DNA of 36,532 nucleotides from Pseudomonadota bacterium (GCA_023424585.1 JAFADT010000156.1:1-36532); one strand, 5' to 3'; positions 27,553-35,681 are shown, counted from the stretch's first letter. The notes: a model not told the origin generated them from the sequence alone. Translations and numbers: made by a program.

Positions 27553-27581
27553 CCCTAGACACCGGAGTTTCCAGGAGTCAA
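27553..27581 (-). promoter_or_regulatory. Candidate rpsA promoter
   Basis: On the - strand, TTGACT (27576-27581, 5 of 6 consensus), 17 bp, then CTAGGG (27553-27558). The GC-rich -10 departs from E. coli consensus. It resembles the TAAGGG that I recall for the vegetative vegA promoter of Myxococcus xanthus. It would give a leader of about 120 nt. Confidence 0.42.
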
Positions 27582-27593
27582 GCGGTGCACCGC
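27582..27593. repeat. 12-bp perfect palindrome touching the rpsA -35 box
   Basis: GCGGTGCACCGC reads the same on both strands and directly abuts the upstream side of the candidate -35 hexamer. It could be a factor-binding site. In DNA this GC-rich, chance palindromes are not rare. Confidence 0.3.
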
Positions 27594-27709
27594 GCCATGT
27601 GGTGATCCGTGTTCTATGAACGCCCGACCGGGGCTGCACGCCGCCCCCCGCCAGGCCCCCCTGCCCGCCCGCCCCATGTAGGACAGGCGGAGCACTCCTC
27701 CCCCGACTC

Positions 27710-28855
27710 CTACCCCTCCCGCCGGAACGTCTCGCGGGCGATGACCATCCGCTGCACCTCGCTGGTGCCCTCGTAGATGGTCTGGACGCGGGCGTCCCGG
27801 AAGTAACGCTCGACCGGGAACTCGTCGATGTAACCGTAGCCCCCGTGCAGCTGCACGGCCTTGTCCGCCACCTTGTTGCTCATCTCGCTGGCGAACAGCT
27901 TGGCCATGGAGGCCTCGCGGGTGAACGGCTGGCCGGACTCCTTGAGGGCGGCGGCGCGCAGGGTGAGCAGCTCGGCCGCGTCCAGCTGGGTGCGCATGTC
28001 CGCCATCATGAAGCGCGGGGCCTGGAGGTCCGCCACGGCCTGGCCAAAGGCCTTGCGGTCCTTGGTGTAGGCCACGGCCGCCTCCAGCGCGGCGCGGCCG
28101 GTGCCGCACGCCTGCGCCGCGATGCCGATGCGCCCGCCGTCCAGCGCCATCATGGCCAGGCGGAACCCGTCGCCCTCCTTGCCCAGGAGGTTCTCCGCCG
28201 GCACCTCGCAGTCCTCGAAGGTGAGCCCCACGGTGTTGGACGCGCGCAGGCCCATCTTGTCCTCGTGCCTGCCCACGTGGAGGCCCCTGGCGCCGCCCTC
28301 CACGATGAAGCAGGACAGGCCCTTGTTGCCGGCCTGGCCCGTGCGGGCCCACACGACGATGACGCCCGCGTAGGCGCCGGAGGTGATCCACTGCTTGCTG
28401 CCGTTGAGCACGTACACGTCGCCGCGCTTCACGGCGGTGGTGCGCATGGCGCCCGGGTCGGAGCCCGCGTGCGGCTCGCTCAGGGCGAACGCGCCGACGA
28501 TGGCCTCACCGGAGGTGATCTTCGTGACGAACCGCTCCCGCTGCGCGTCGGTGCCGGCCGCGTGGATGAGCTCCCCGCACATGTTGGTGACGGCCATGGC
28601 CACGGACACGGAGGCGTCCGCGGCGGCCATCTCCATCATGGCCAGCGCGTAGGACACGACGCCGGCCTCGGCGCCGCCGTACCTGGCCGGCAGGTTCACG
28701 CCCAGGAGGCCCACCTCGGCCAGGGCCTTGAAGACTTCCGGGTCGAAGCGCTCCTCGTGGTCCGCCGCGCGGGCATGCGGGGCCACGCGCTCGCGGGCGA
28801 ACTTGCGCGCGGTGTCGCGGATGAGCGTCTGGGTCTCGGTGAGGTCGAAGTTCAC
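27710..28855 (-). CDS. Acyl-CoA dehydrogenase (first of two)
   Basis: FAD flavoprotein that oxidises a short- or branched-chain acyl-CoA to the 2,3-enoyl-CoA and passes electrons to ETF. The 381 residues have the standard three-part fold. Signature 1 is GAFALSEPHAGSD near residue 120, the substrate/FAD loop is LNGSKQWITSG near 149, and the C-terminal signature QLHGGYGYIDEFPVERYFRDA is near 338. The catalytic base Glu362 is in IYEGTSEVQRMVIAR. The position of Glu after the last signature is that of short-chain (SCAD) and glutaryl-like enzymes rather than isovaleryl-type. GTG start at 28855 with AGGA upstream. It is the last gene of the acyl-CoA run, followed by about 280 bp before rpsA. Confidence 0.95.
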   Translation of the reverse strand: MNFDLTETQTLIRDTARKFARERVAPHARAADHEERFDPEVFKALAEVGLLGVNLPARYGGAEAGVVSYALAMMEMAAADASVSVAMAVTNMCGELIHAAGTDAQRERFVTKITSGEAIVGAFALSEPHAGSDPGAMRTTAVKRGDVYVLNGSKQWITSGAYAGVIVVWARTGQAGNKGLSCFIVEGGARGLHVGRHEDKMGLRASNTVGLTFEDCEVPAENLLGKEGDGFRLAMMALDGGRIGIAAQACGTGRAALEAAVAYTKDRKAFGQAVADLQAPRFMMADMRTQLDAAELLTLRAAALKESGQPFTREASMAKLFASEMSNKVADKAVQLHGGYGYIDEFPVERYFRDARVQTIYEGTSEVQRMVIARETFRREG

Positions 28856-28871
28856 GGGCGCGGGTGTCCTG

Positions 28872-29345
28872 CTACTCGATGGCCTTGAGGTTGAACGGGT
28901 ACTCGATGGGGTGGTCGCGGCCGTCCGGGGGCTTGGGGAAGTCCATGGACGACAGGACGGACACCACGCAGTCGTTGAGGCCCGCGTCCTTCAGCGTGCT
29001 GCCGTGCTTGTCGATCTTCGCGCTGCGCACGGTGCCTTCGGCGGTGATGGTGAAGGTGGTCCTCAGCAGCCCCTCCACCTTCTTGTCCTTCTCCACCATG
29101 TGGTCCTCGTAGCACTCCTGGATCCGAGGCATGTGGTAGGCCATCACCTGGCGGATGGAGTCCGGGGTGAAGGGCAGCTTGCTGACGTCCAGCCCGTCGT
29201 GCTTCGCGGGGGCGGGCGTCGTCGCCGGGGCCGTGGCCGGAGCGGGCGTCGTCGCGGCCTTCTTCTTCGACGTGCCCTGGGCGAGCGCCAGCGGAGCCGC
29301 CAGGCCCAGGGACAGGAACAGCACGGGGAGGAGCGCGCGCTTCAT
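28872..29345 (-). CDS. Exported AgmX/PglI C-terminal domain-like protein
   Basis: 157 residues with a clear signal peptide (MKRALLPVLFLSLGLAAP, cleavage likely after ALA near residue 22). A low-complexity Ala/Thr/Pro linker (about 29-48) and a compact C-terminal domain follow. That domain has paired cysteines Cys78 (RIQECYEDH) and Cys126 (LNDCVVSV), a core resembling GTVRSAKI, and the closing FPKPPDG...YPFNL. This is the pattern I know from the AgmX/PglI C-terminal, TonB-like domain common in myxobacteria. Location would be periplasm. The role is unknown; AgmX itself is a gliding-motility protein. It sits between two acyl-CoA dehydrogenases with gaps of 10 and 16 nt, an odd setting for an exported protein. 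Confidence 0.85.
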   Translation of the reverse strand: MKRALLPVLFLSLGLAAPLALAQGTSKKKAATTPAPATAPATTPAPAKHDGLDVSKLPFTPDSIRQVMAYHMPRIQECYEDHMVEKDKKVEGLLRTTFTITAEGTVRSAKIDKHGSTLKDAGLNDCVVSVLSSMDFPKPPDGRDHPIEYPFNLKAIE

Positions 29346-29355
29346 GACCGGGTGA

Positions 29356-30498
29356 CTACTCCTTCAGCAGGTTGGCGGAGATGACGATGCGCTGGATCTC
29401 GCTCGTCCCCTCGTAGATTTCGGTGATGCGCGCGTCGCGCACGTGGCGCTCGGCGTCCATCTCCTTGCTGTAGCCCATGCCGCCGTGGATCTGCAGGGCC
29501 TTGTTGGCCACGCGGCTGGCCATCTCGCTGGCGTAGAGCTTGGCCATGGCGCTCTCCTGGGAGTGGCGCACGCCCTTGTCCTTCATCAGCGCCGCGCGCC
29601 AGACGAGCAGGCGGGCCGCGTCGATCTCCATGGCCATGTCCGCGATCATGAACTGGATGGCCTGGTGGTCGCGGATGGGCTTGCCGAACGTCTTGCGCTC
29701 GCCCGAGTAGCGCACCGCCTCCTCGAAGGCCGCGCGCGCGATGCCCAGCGCCTGGGACGCGATGCCGATGCGGCCGCCGTCGAGCGTGGACATGGCGACC
29801 TTGAAGCCCTCGCCCTCCTTGCCCAGGCGGTACTTCTCCGGCACGCGCATGTCCTCGAAGAACATGGAGCAGGACCAGGCGGCGCTGATGCCCATCTTCT
29901 TGTCCGGCTCCGCGCGGATGAACCCCGGCGTGTCGGTGGGCACGAGGAACGCGGTGATGCCCTTGTTGCCCGCTTCCTTGTTCGTCATCGTGATGAGGAC
30001 GATGGCGTCGGCCTTGGGGCCGTTGGTGATCCAGTTCTTGGAGCCGTTGATGATGTACTCGTCGCCGCGCTTCACGGCGATGGTCTTCTGGGCGGCGGCG
30101 TCGCTGCCGGCCTCGGGCTCCGTCAGGCCGAAGCAGCCGATCTTCTGACCGCTGGCGAAGGGCTTGAGGAACTGCTCCTTCTGCTCGGGGGTGCCGAACT
30201 TGTTCACCGGGTCGCAGTAGAGCGAGTTGTTCACGCTCATGATGACGCCCGTGGACGCGCAGCCGCGGGAGATCTCCTCCATCGCGAGCGCGTAGCAGAC
30301 GTTGTCCAGGCCCGCGCCGCCCCACTCCTCCGGCACCGCGATGCCCAGGAGCGACAGCTCCGCCAGCTTCTTCACCGCGTCCGTGGGCCAGGCGTGCTGT
30401 TCGTCCCACTTGCGGGCGTTGGGGATGAGTTCCTTGGCGGCGAACTCGCGGCACAGCCGCTGGATCTCGCGCTGGATGTCGGTCAGCTCGAAGTTCAT
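29356..30498 (-). CDS. Acyl-CoA dehydrogenase (second; short-chain/butyryl type)
   Basis: FAD-dependent enzyme, 380 residues, converting a short acyl-CoA such as butyryl-CoA to the enoyl-CoA with ETF as electron acceptor. Signature 1 is GCFGLTEPEAGSDAAAQ near 120 and IINGSKNWITNG is near 148. The C-terminal signature is QIHGGMGYSKEMDAERHVRDA, and the catalytic base Glu363 is in IYEGTSEIQRIVISA. The wording of these motifs is closer to bacterial butyryl-CoA dehydrogenases than the other copy is. The ATG at 30498 has GGGAGG 6 nt upstream, a strong site. Together with the downstream paralogue it suggests two substrate ranges. Next to crotonase and 3-hydroxyacyl-CoA dehydrogenase genes it forms the core of a beta-oxidation operon. 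Confidence 0.96.
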   Translation of the reverse strand: MNFELTDIQREIQRLCREFAAKELIPNARKWDEQHAWPTDAVKKLAELSLLGIAVPEEWGGAGLDNVCYALAMEEISRGCASTGVIMSVNNSLYCDPVNKFGTPEQKEQFLKPFASGQKIGCFGLTEPEAGSDAAAQKTIAVKRGDEYIINGSKNWITNGPKADAIVLITMTNKEAGNKGITAFLVPTDTPGFIRAEPDKKMGISAAWSCSMFFEDMRVPEKYRLGKEGEGFKVAMSTLDGGRIGIASQALGIARAAFEEAVRYSGERKTFGKPIRDHQAIQFMIADMAMEIDAARLLVWRAALMKDKGVRHSQESAMAKLYASEMASRVANKALQIHGGMGYSKEMDAERHVRDARITEIYEGTSEIQRIVISANLLKE

Positions 30499-30533
30499 GG
30501 TGGACCTCCCATAGTACGGGGTCCGCCCCGGGG

Positions 30534-31148
30534 CTACTCCGAAGACGCCCCTCCACCCTCGGGAGCAGGAATCCGGGTCCCCAAGAACATCGCCAGCGGC
30601 ACCGCCACGTCGAAGGACACGTCCGTGCGAGCCCCCGCGTCCGTCCAGGCCCTGCGCACCACCACCGACACCGTCCAGGGTTGGGTGTCCCGGTGCCGCT
30701 CAATCAGGTCGTAGGTGAGCCCCACCCCGGCCACCCCGCCCTTCCCGTCCCCGCCCCACACGCCCGCTCCCTCGGCCAGGACGCCGAGGCGGGACGCGTC
30801 CGGGAAGGCGTACACGCGCCCCCCGGCGAGCAGGCGGAAGGTGGACGGCCGCAGTCGGAGCTGGGGCTCCACGAAGGGCGACAGGATGAGCGTGGGGCCG
30901 GGGATGTCCAGCGGCGGGCTGGCCCACGGGTGGATGGGCCAGGACAGCACCCAGCGGGCGCCGTCGCCCCACTCGCGGCGGAGGTCCGGGAGGGCGGGCT
31001 CCAGGAAGCACAGCGTGTAGAGACACAGCGTGCGCTTCCAGGACACCAGGGCCGGGGCGCGGGGCTCCCGCGCGGGCCCCTCCTCCGCCTGGGCCGGCGG
31101 CGCGGCCAGGAAGCACAGCAGGCTCCCGGCCGCGACCGCGGGCTTCAC
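30534..31148 (-). CDS. Exported protein of unknown function
   Basis: 204 residues starting with a signal peptide (MKPAVAAGSLLCFLAAPPAQA, cleavage near residue 21). No family is recognised. The mature part has alternating hydrophobic stretches (SPFVEPQLRLRPSTFRLLAG, VGLTYDLIE, VSVVVRRAWTD) that could be outer-membrane-type beta-strands, and a Gly-rich stretch (GAGVWGGDGKGGVAGVG). Two Cys lie close together (TLCLYTLCFL), which is unusual for an exported protein unless disulphide-bonded. The GTG start at 31148 lies 1 nt after the stop of the enoyl-CoA hydratase, so translation is coupled. Why an exported protein is locked to a cytosolic enzyme gene is unclear. Confidence 0.78.
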   Translation of the reverse strand: MKPAVAAGSLLCFLAAPPAQAEEGPAREPRAPALVSWKRTLCLYTLCFLEPALPDLRREWGDGARWVLSWPIHPWASPPLDIPGPTLILSPFVEPQLRLRPSTFRLLAGGRVYAFPDASRLGVLAEGAGVWGGDGKGGVAGVGLTYDLIERHRDTQPWTVSVVVRRAWTDAGARTDVSFDVAVPLAMFLGTRIPAPEGGGASSE

Positions 31149-31149
31149 G

Positions 31150-31926
31150 TCACTTGCCCTGGAAGTGGGCCGGGCGCTTGCCCAGGAACGCGGCCATGCC
31201 CTCGCGCTGGTCCTCCGAACCGAAGAGGACCGCGAAGCCCTGGCGCTCCAGCTCGTTGGCGGCGCGCAGGTCCTGATCCGCGCCGTACTCCACCACGCGC
31301 TTGGCCTGGGCCACCGCGAGCGGGCCGTTCTTCAGGATCTTCGCGGCCACCGCCTTGCAGTGCTCCATCAGCTTGTCCGCGGGCAGCACGTCCAGCACCA
31401 GGCCGATCTCCTTGGCCTTGGCGGCGTCCAGGCGGTCCGCGGTGAAGAGCAGCTCCTTGGCGCGGGCGCGGCCCAGCAGGCGCGCCAGGCGCTGGGTGCC
31501 GCCGAAGCCGGGGATGACGCCCAGGGTCACTTCCGGCACGCCCAGCCTGGCCTTCTCCGACGCGTAGATGAGGTCGCAGCCGAGGGCCAGCTCCAGGCCG
31601 CCGCCCAGCGCGAAGCCGTTCACGGCCGCGATGGTGGGGATGGGCAGGTTCTCCAGGTGCTCGAAGACGCGGTGGCCCAGGGCGGAGAACTCGCGCGCCT
31701 GCGCGGCGCTGATGGTGGCCATCTCCGCGATGTCCGCGCCCGCCACGAAGGCCTTGTCCCCGCCGCCCGTGACGATGAGGGCGCGGGTGTCCTCCTTCAG
31801 CGAGTCGAGCGCGTGCTCCATCTCGTGGAACGTGGCGCTGTTGAGCGCGTTGAGCGCCTTGGGGCGATCCACGGTGAGGATGGCGAGCGCGCCGTCCTTC
31901 TCGAACTTGATGTTCTGGTAGTCCAT
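31150..31926 (-). CDS. Enoyl-CoA hydratase (crotonase family)
   Basis: Hydrates a 2-enoyl-CoA to the (S)-3-hydroxyacyl-CoA. At 258 residues it has the standard crotonase length. The oxyanion-hole loops are KAFVAGADIAEM (about 58-69) and NGFALGGGLELALGCDLI. Both catalytic glutamates are present: Glu112 in GGGLELA and Glu132 in GVPEVTLGVIPGFGGTQRL. The complete active site favours a true hydratase over an isomerase or a degenerate member. ATG at 31926. It lies 26 nt after the 3-hydroxyacyl-CoA dehydrogenase gene, the enzyme that uses its product. Confidence 0.96.
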   Translation of the reverse strand: MDYQNIKFEKDGALAILTVDRPKALNALNSATFHEMEHALDSLKEDTRALIVTGGGDKAFVAGADIAEMATISAAQAREFSALGHRVFEHLENLPIPTIAAVNGFALGGGLELALGCDLIYASEKARLGVPEVTLGVIPGFGGTQRLARLLGRARAKELLFTADRLDAAKAKEIGLVLDVLPADKLMEHCKAVAAKILKNGPLAVAQAKRVVEYGADQDLRAANELERQGFAVLFGSEDQREGMAAFLGKRPAHFQGK

Positions 31927-31952
31927 GTGCGTGCGGGCTCCGGGTGTGGGGG

Positions 31953-32801
31953 CTAGTACTTGTAGAAGCCGCGGCCGGACTTCTTGCCGTACCAGCCGGC
32001 GTCCACGTACTGACGCAGGAGCGGCGCCGGGCGGTACTTGGAGTCACCCAGGCCCTTGTGCAGCACCTCGGCGATGTAGAGCACCGTGTCCAGGCCGATG
32101 AAGTCCGCCAGCTGGAGCGGGCCCATGGGCTGGTTGGTGCCCAGCTTCATCGCTGTGTCGATGTCCTCCGCCGTGCCCAGGCCCTCCATCAGCGCGAAGC
32201 AGGCCTCGTTGAGCATGGGGATGAGGATGCGGTTGACGATGAAGCCCGGGTAGTCCTTGGAGACCACCGTCGTCTTGCCCATGCGCTCGGCCATGGCGCG
32301 GATGGTGGTGTACGTCTCGTCGCTGGTGGCCGCGCCGCGGATCAGCTCCACCAGCTGCATCACCGGCACCGGGTTCATGAAGTGCATGCCGATGACGGAC
32401 TCGGGGCGCTTCGTGGCCGCGGCGATGCGGGTGATGGGGATGGAGGACGTGTTGGTGGCGAGGATGCCGCCGGGCCGCACCACCTCATCCAGCTCCAGGA
32501 AGATGCGGCGCTTGAGGTCCTCGTTCTCCGTGACGGCCTCGATGGCGACGTCCACGTCCCTGGCCTCGCGCGCGCTCGTGAAGGTGGCGAGGTTCGCTTC
32601 GGCGGCCTGCTGCTTCGCCGCGTCCAGCTTGCCCTTCTCCACCAGCTTCTTCAGGCCCGCCCTGATGCGGTCCGCGCCCTTGGCGAGGCCGTCCTTGTTG
32701 ACGTCCACCAGCGACACGCGCAGGCCCGCCTGGAGCGCCACCTGCGCGATGCCCGCGCCCATCTGCCCTGCACCGACGACGACGATGTGTTCCGTAGCCA
32801 T
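31953..32801 (-). CDS. 3-hydroxybutyryl-CoA (3-hydroxyacyl-CoA) dehydrogenase
   Basis: NAD(P)-dependent oxidation of 3-hydroxyacyl-CoA to 3-oxoacyl-CoA. It is 282 residues, typical of the stand-alone short-chain enzyme rather than the large FadB/FadJ fusion. The Rossmann motif is [13 protein letters not shown] near residue 7, the catalytic His is in [15 protein letters not shown], and [12 protein letters not shown] marks the domain junction. The C-terminal helical domain ends with the usual GRGFYKY. I chose the ATG at 32801 (MATEHIVV), with GGAG upstream, over the in-frame start at 32837, which would add a basic non-conserved stretch. With the two dehydrogenases, the hydratase and the distant thiolase it completes a short-chain oxidation spiral. 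Confidence 0.96.
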   Translation of the reverse strand: MATEHIVVVGAGQMGAGIAQVALQAGLRVSLVDVNKDGLAKGADRIRAGLKKLVEKGKLDAAKQQAAEANLATFTSAREARDVDVAIEAVTENEDLKRRIFLELDEVVRPGGILATNTSSIPITRIAAATKRPESVIGMHFMNPVPVMQLVELIRGAATSDETYTTIRAMAERMGKTTVVSKDYPGFIVNRILIPMLNEACFALMEGLGTAEDIDTAMKLGTNQPMGPLQLADFIGLDTVLYIAEVLHKGLGDSKYRPAPLLRQYVDAGWYGKKSGRGFYKY

Positions 32802-32850
32802 GGCGTCTTCTCTCCTGTGCCGGCGGCCATAACGCACGGCCCCAGGAGGG

Positions 32851-33300
32851 TCAACGACTGGCGCCGGGCAGTCTCAACGGGACGACGATGGCCCGGGCCT
32901 CGCCCACCATCAGCCGGCCGCGGAGCACGTCCCGCTTGTCGCGCCCCTCCACCTGGAGGAACAGGAGCGTGCGGAAGGTGCCCTCCGGCAGGTCCACCTT
33001 GAAGGTCACCTCCAGGGGAGGACCTTCCGCGAAGAAGCGCTCCTCGCGCTTCACGATGTGGTCCTCCGTGTCCAGCACCTGGAGGTCCATGGCGCGCACG
33101 TCGCCCCAGCCGTCGCCCTCCAGCCGGTAGATGAGCTGGCGCTCCGGCACGTCCGTCGCCTTCCACAGCCACAGGCCCAGCGCGACGATGGCGATGAGCG
33201 CCAGCCGCTTGGGCAAGGGGTGCGTGCGCCAGGTGCGGCGCGGCGGCTCCGGAGCCGGGGCGGGGGGCGGGGTCTCCGGCGAGGGGGCTTCTTCCGCCAC
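32851..33300 (-). CDS. Single-pass membrane protein of unknown function
   Basis: 149 residues. A Pro/Glu-rich cytosolic N-terminus ([17 protein letters not shown]) is followed by basic residues, one membrane segment ([15 protein letters not shown], about 32-46) and a soluble domain of about 100 residues. That domain is rich in beta-strand-like patterns ([41 protein letters not shown]). By the positive-inside rule the C-terminal domain should face the periplasm. No family is recognised. GTG start at 33300, 4 nt after the preceding stop, so it is coupled to that gene. It lies between the Mrp pair and the acyl-CoA enzymes. Confidence 0.8.
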   Translation of the reverse strand: MAEEAPSPETPPPAPAPEPPRRTWRTHPLPKRLALIAIVALGLWLWKATDVPERQLIYRLEGDGWGDVRAMDLQVLDTEDHIVKREERFFAEGPPLEVTFKVDLPEGTFRTLLFLQVEGRDKRDVLRGRLMVGEARAIVVPLRLPGASR

Positions 33301-33304
33301 GTCC

Positions 33305-33814
33305 CTACTCCCGCTTCGAGCGCTTGGAGGCCGGCCGGCGCGCGTTCACGTCCGTGATGATGACGCGCGTGACGGGCGGCTCCGCGGCCTTCCTGCTGGA
33401 CCTGGGGTGGGGCTCGGGAGGCGCGGCCTGCTCGGACTTCTCCGACGGCACCAGGCGGATCTGCGCCTTGACCTCCACCGTCATGCCGGAGAGCAGCTTG
33501 AGGAACTCGTCGCGCAGCTTCTCCGACTGCATGAAGCGGCGGAGCTCCTCCGTGACGACGCGGCTGATGTCGTCCTTGGTCTTCTCCGCCTGGGAGAGGA
33601 GGAAGCCCAGCGCCTCCTTGGGCAGCTTGAGCTGGCCGGCGAGGGCCCGGAGGCCCTCCTCGCCCATGAAGACCGCGCCCATGCCGGCCACCGCCATGCG
33701 CCGCACGAAGTCCGGCACGAAGCCGCCCGAGCGGCTCTCGCGGCCGGGCTGCTGCTCCGAGTCGTCATCGAACAGCGGATCAGGCGGAAGCTCGTCGTTG
33801 CCGGCCGGAGCCAT
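33305..33814 (-). CDS. Unknown helical protein next to Mrp
   Basis: 169 residues. The acidic N-terminus (DPLFDDDSEQQ) leads to a helix-rich middle with an amphipathic, Met/Ala/Gly-rich stretch (FVRRMAVAGMGAVFMGEEG), then KLPKEALGFLLSQAEKTKDD and EELRRFMQSEKLRDEFLKLL. The C-terminal 50 residues are Pro/Lys/Arg-rich and ending basic (ARRPASKRSKRE), probably disordered. The helical middle recalls phasin-like or membrane-surface proteins, but I cannot assign a family. The ATG at 33814 has GAGGAG close upstream, a strong site. It lies 24 nt after mrp and 4 nt before the membrane-protein gene. Confidence 0.82.
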   Translation of the reverse strand: MAPAGNDELPPDPLFDDDSEQQPGRESRSGGFVPDFVRRMAVAGMGAVFMGEEGLRALAGQLKLPKEALGFLLSQAEKTKDDISRVVTEELRRFMQSEKLRDEFLKLLSGMTVEVKAQIRLVPSEKSEQAAPPEPHPRSSRKAAEPPVTRVIITDVNARRPASKRSKRE

Positions 33815-33838
33815 GCGATCTCCTCTTCAGGTTGGGCC

Positions 33839-34924
33839 CTACCGGGCCTGCATCACCGGCAGGGGCACGCTCTTCATGGACTGCGCGGAGACGCGGCCCG
33901 CGACGTTCCGGGCCACGTCCTGGAAGGCCTTCGCCTCCGGGCTGTCCTTGTGCCCCACCACCACCGGCACGCCGGAGTCTCCCGCCTCCCGCACCTTGAG
34001 GTCGAGCGGGATCTCCCCCAGGAATGGGATGCCGAACATCTCCGCCGCCTTGTGGCCGCCGCCGTGGTTGAAGATGGGCGTGCTCTTGGAGCAGTGCGGG
34101 CAGACGAACTGGCTCATGTTCTCCACGATGCCCAGCACGGGGATGTGGACCTTGTCGAACATCTGCTTGGCGCGCACCACGTCCGCCAGCGCCACGTCCT
34201 GCGGCGTCGTCACCAGCACCGCGCCCGCGGCCCGCACGGACTGGGACAGCGTCAGCGCCACGTCGCCCGTGCCCGGGGGCAGGTCCAGGACCAGGTAGTC
34301 CAGCTCGCCCCAGTTCACGTCGCGCACCAACTGCATCAGGGCGCCGTGGAGCATGGGGCCGCGCCAGATGAGCGCCTGATCCGCCTCCACCAGGAAGCCG
34401 ATGGACATGATCTTCAGGCCGTGGGCGACGAGCGGATCCAGCGTCTTGCCGTTGGGGCTCACCGGGCGCTTGTCCGCGGTGCCCGTCATCAGCGGCACGG
34501 AGGGGCCGTAGAAGTCCGCGTCCAGGAGGCCCACCTTCGCGCCGTGCTGCGCGAGCGCCGTGGCCAGGTTCACCGCCACCGTGCTCTTGCCCACGCCGCC
34601 CTTGCCGGCGCCCACCAGCAGGATGTTCTTCACGCCCGGCAGCAGGGCCCCGCCGCCGGAGCCCCCAGCGACGCCGCGCACCTGGGCGCCCCACTCGATG
34701 TCGAAGGACTTCAGGCCCGGGACCGCCTTGAGCGCGGCCTCCGCGTCCGCCTGGATCTTCCCCTTCATGGGACACGCGGGCGTGGTCAGCTCGATCTTCA
34801 GCTTCACCGTGTCACCGGTGACGCGCACGTCCTTCACCATCCCGGCCTTCACCAGGTCGACGTGCAGCTCGGGGTCGATCACCTTCGACATGGCCGCCAT
34901 CACATCGGCCTGGGACACGCTCAT
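33839..34924 (-). CDS. Mrp/NBP35 (ApbC) family Fe-S cluster carrier ATPase
   Basis: P-loop ATPase that carries and delivers Fe-S clusters to target apoproteins in the cytosol. The 361 residues have an N-terminal MIP18/FeS-assembly-P domain (about 4-78, with TTPACPMKG). The deviant Walker A GKGGVGKS lies at 107-114. Further ParA/Mrp signatures follow: LLDADFYGPSVPLM, YLVLDLPPGTGD and TTPQDVALADV. The cluster-bridging CxxC is FVCPHCSKS (Cys275, Cys278), which defines true Mrp carriers. The ATG at 34924 has AGGTG 6 nt upstream. A -35-like TTGACA lies about 80 bp upstream. It is the first gene of a nine-gene run that ends with the acyl-CoA dehydrogenases. Confidence 0.96.
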   Translation of the reverse strand: MSVSQADVMAAMSKVIDPELHVDLVKAGMVKDVRVTGDTVKLKIELTTPACPMKGKIQADAEAALKAVPGLKSFDIEWGAQVRGVAGGSGGGALLPGVKNILLVGAGKGGVGKSTVAVNLATALAQHGAKVGLLDADFYGPSVPLMTGTADKRPVSPNGKTLDPLVAHGLKIMSIGFLVEADQALIWRGPMLHGALMQLVRDVNWGELDYLVLDLPPGTGDVALTLSQSVRAAGAVLVTTPQDVALADVVRAKQMFDKVHIPVLGIVENMSQFVCPHCSKSTPIFNHGGGHKAAEMFGIPFLGEIPLDLKVREAGDSGVPVVVGHKDSPEAKAFQDVARNVAGRVSAQSMKSVPLPVMQAR

Positions 34925-34978
34925 CGGAACACCTGAAACCTTTTGAAAACGGGTGTTTGCACGCTCGAAGGGGGGCGG

Positions 34979-35006
34979 AGATTGCCAGCACCCCGGGGTC
35001 TGTCAA
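34979..35006 (-). promoter_or_regulatory. Candidate promoter before mrp
   Basis: On the - strand, a perfect TTGACA (35001-35006), a 16-bp spacer and CAATCT (34979-34984). The -10 match is poor, so the assignment rests on the -35. The remaining 150 bp between this and the neighbouring gene show no other feature. Confidence 0.38.
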
Positions 35007-35078
35007 CGTCGTTTAACGCACCTGTCCGGAGGCCGCCCGGGCTTCCTCCCGCCCTGGATCGCGCCCGGCTTCTGGCCC

Positions 35079-35681
35079 TCATTCGATGGCCGCCACGCGG
35101 TACTCGCCGTCCTCCAGCACCAGCCGCACCGCGCGCTCGCCGCCCAGGGGGAACAGTGCCTCGCCCGCCGCCACGCGGACGTGGGTGTTGAGCGCCAGGC
35201 GGGCCCGGCGCAGGCGCTCCTTCGCGAGGGGCTCGCGCTCGAAGTCCTCGCGCAGGCGCTCCGGCGTGTAGCGGGCCCTCAGCGGGGAGGCGAGCAGGCC
35301 CCACGCGCCCTTCCAGTCGCGGGACTCCACCTCCTCCAGGAACCGCTTCAGCGCCGCCCGGGGCACGTCCGCGGGGCGCGACTCCACCACGCGCCAGTCC
35401 TCCCCCTGGCGGGCCAGCGTGACGGACGGGGCCCGGGCCTCCAGCACGCCCGCCCCGGCGCGGACGGCGGCGGCGCGCTCCTTCCGGGCGGCCTCGTCCG
35501 AGTACTCGTCCAGGAAGGCCCCCTCCCCCTCCGGGCCGCCGGTCGTCAGGCGGTAGGCGTCCGACAGCCGGTTCTCCTCCAGCGCCTTCGCGTACGCCTC
35601 CGCCACGGAGGTGGGTTCACGGGAGGTGGTGGCACAGGCGGTGCCCAGCAAGAGGAGGCTCAGGGGCGCGAGACGGGTCAT
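35079..35681 (-). CDS. Probable lipoprotein of unknown function
   Basis: About 200 residues. The N-terminus (MTRLAPLSLLLLGTACATT) is a short signal peptide ending in a lipobox-like Cys. The residues before the Cys (G-T-A) are not the ideal L-A-G, so lipidation is likely but not certain. The mature part contains two similar segments, around AYAKALEENRLSDAYRL and FLEEVESRDWKGAWGLL, each followed by a strand-rich piece (TLARQGEDWRVVES, RLVLEDGEYRVAAIE). This suggests a tandem repeat of a small alpha-beta domain. No family is recognised. Start: an ATG at 35681 or the adjacent GTG at 35684; no clear ribosome-binding site is visible. Confidence 0.8.
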   Translation of the reverse strand: MTRLAPLSLLLLGTACATTSREPTSVAEAYAKALEENRLSDAYRLTTGGPEGEGAFLDEYSDEAARKERAAAVRAGAGVLEARAPSVTLARQGEDWRVVESRPADVPRAALKRFLEEVESRDWKGAWGLLASPLRARYTPERLREDFEREPLAKERLRRARLALNTHVRVAAGEALFPLGGERAVRLVLEDGEYRVAAIE

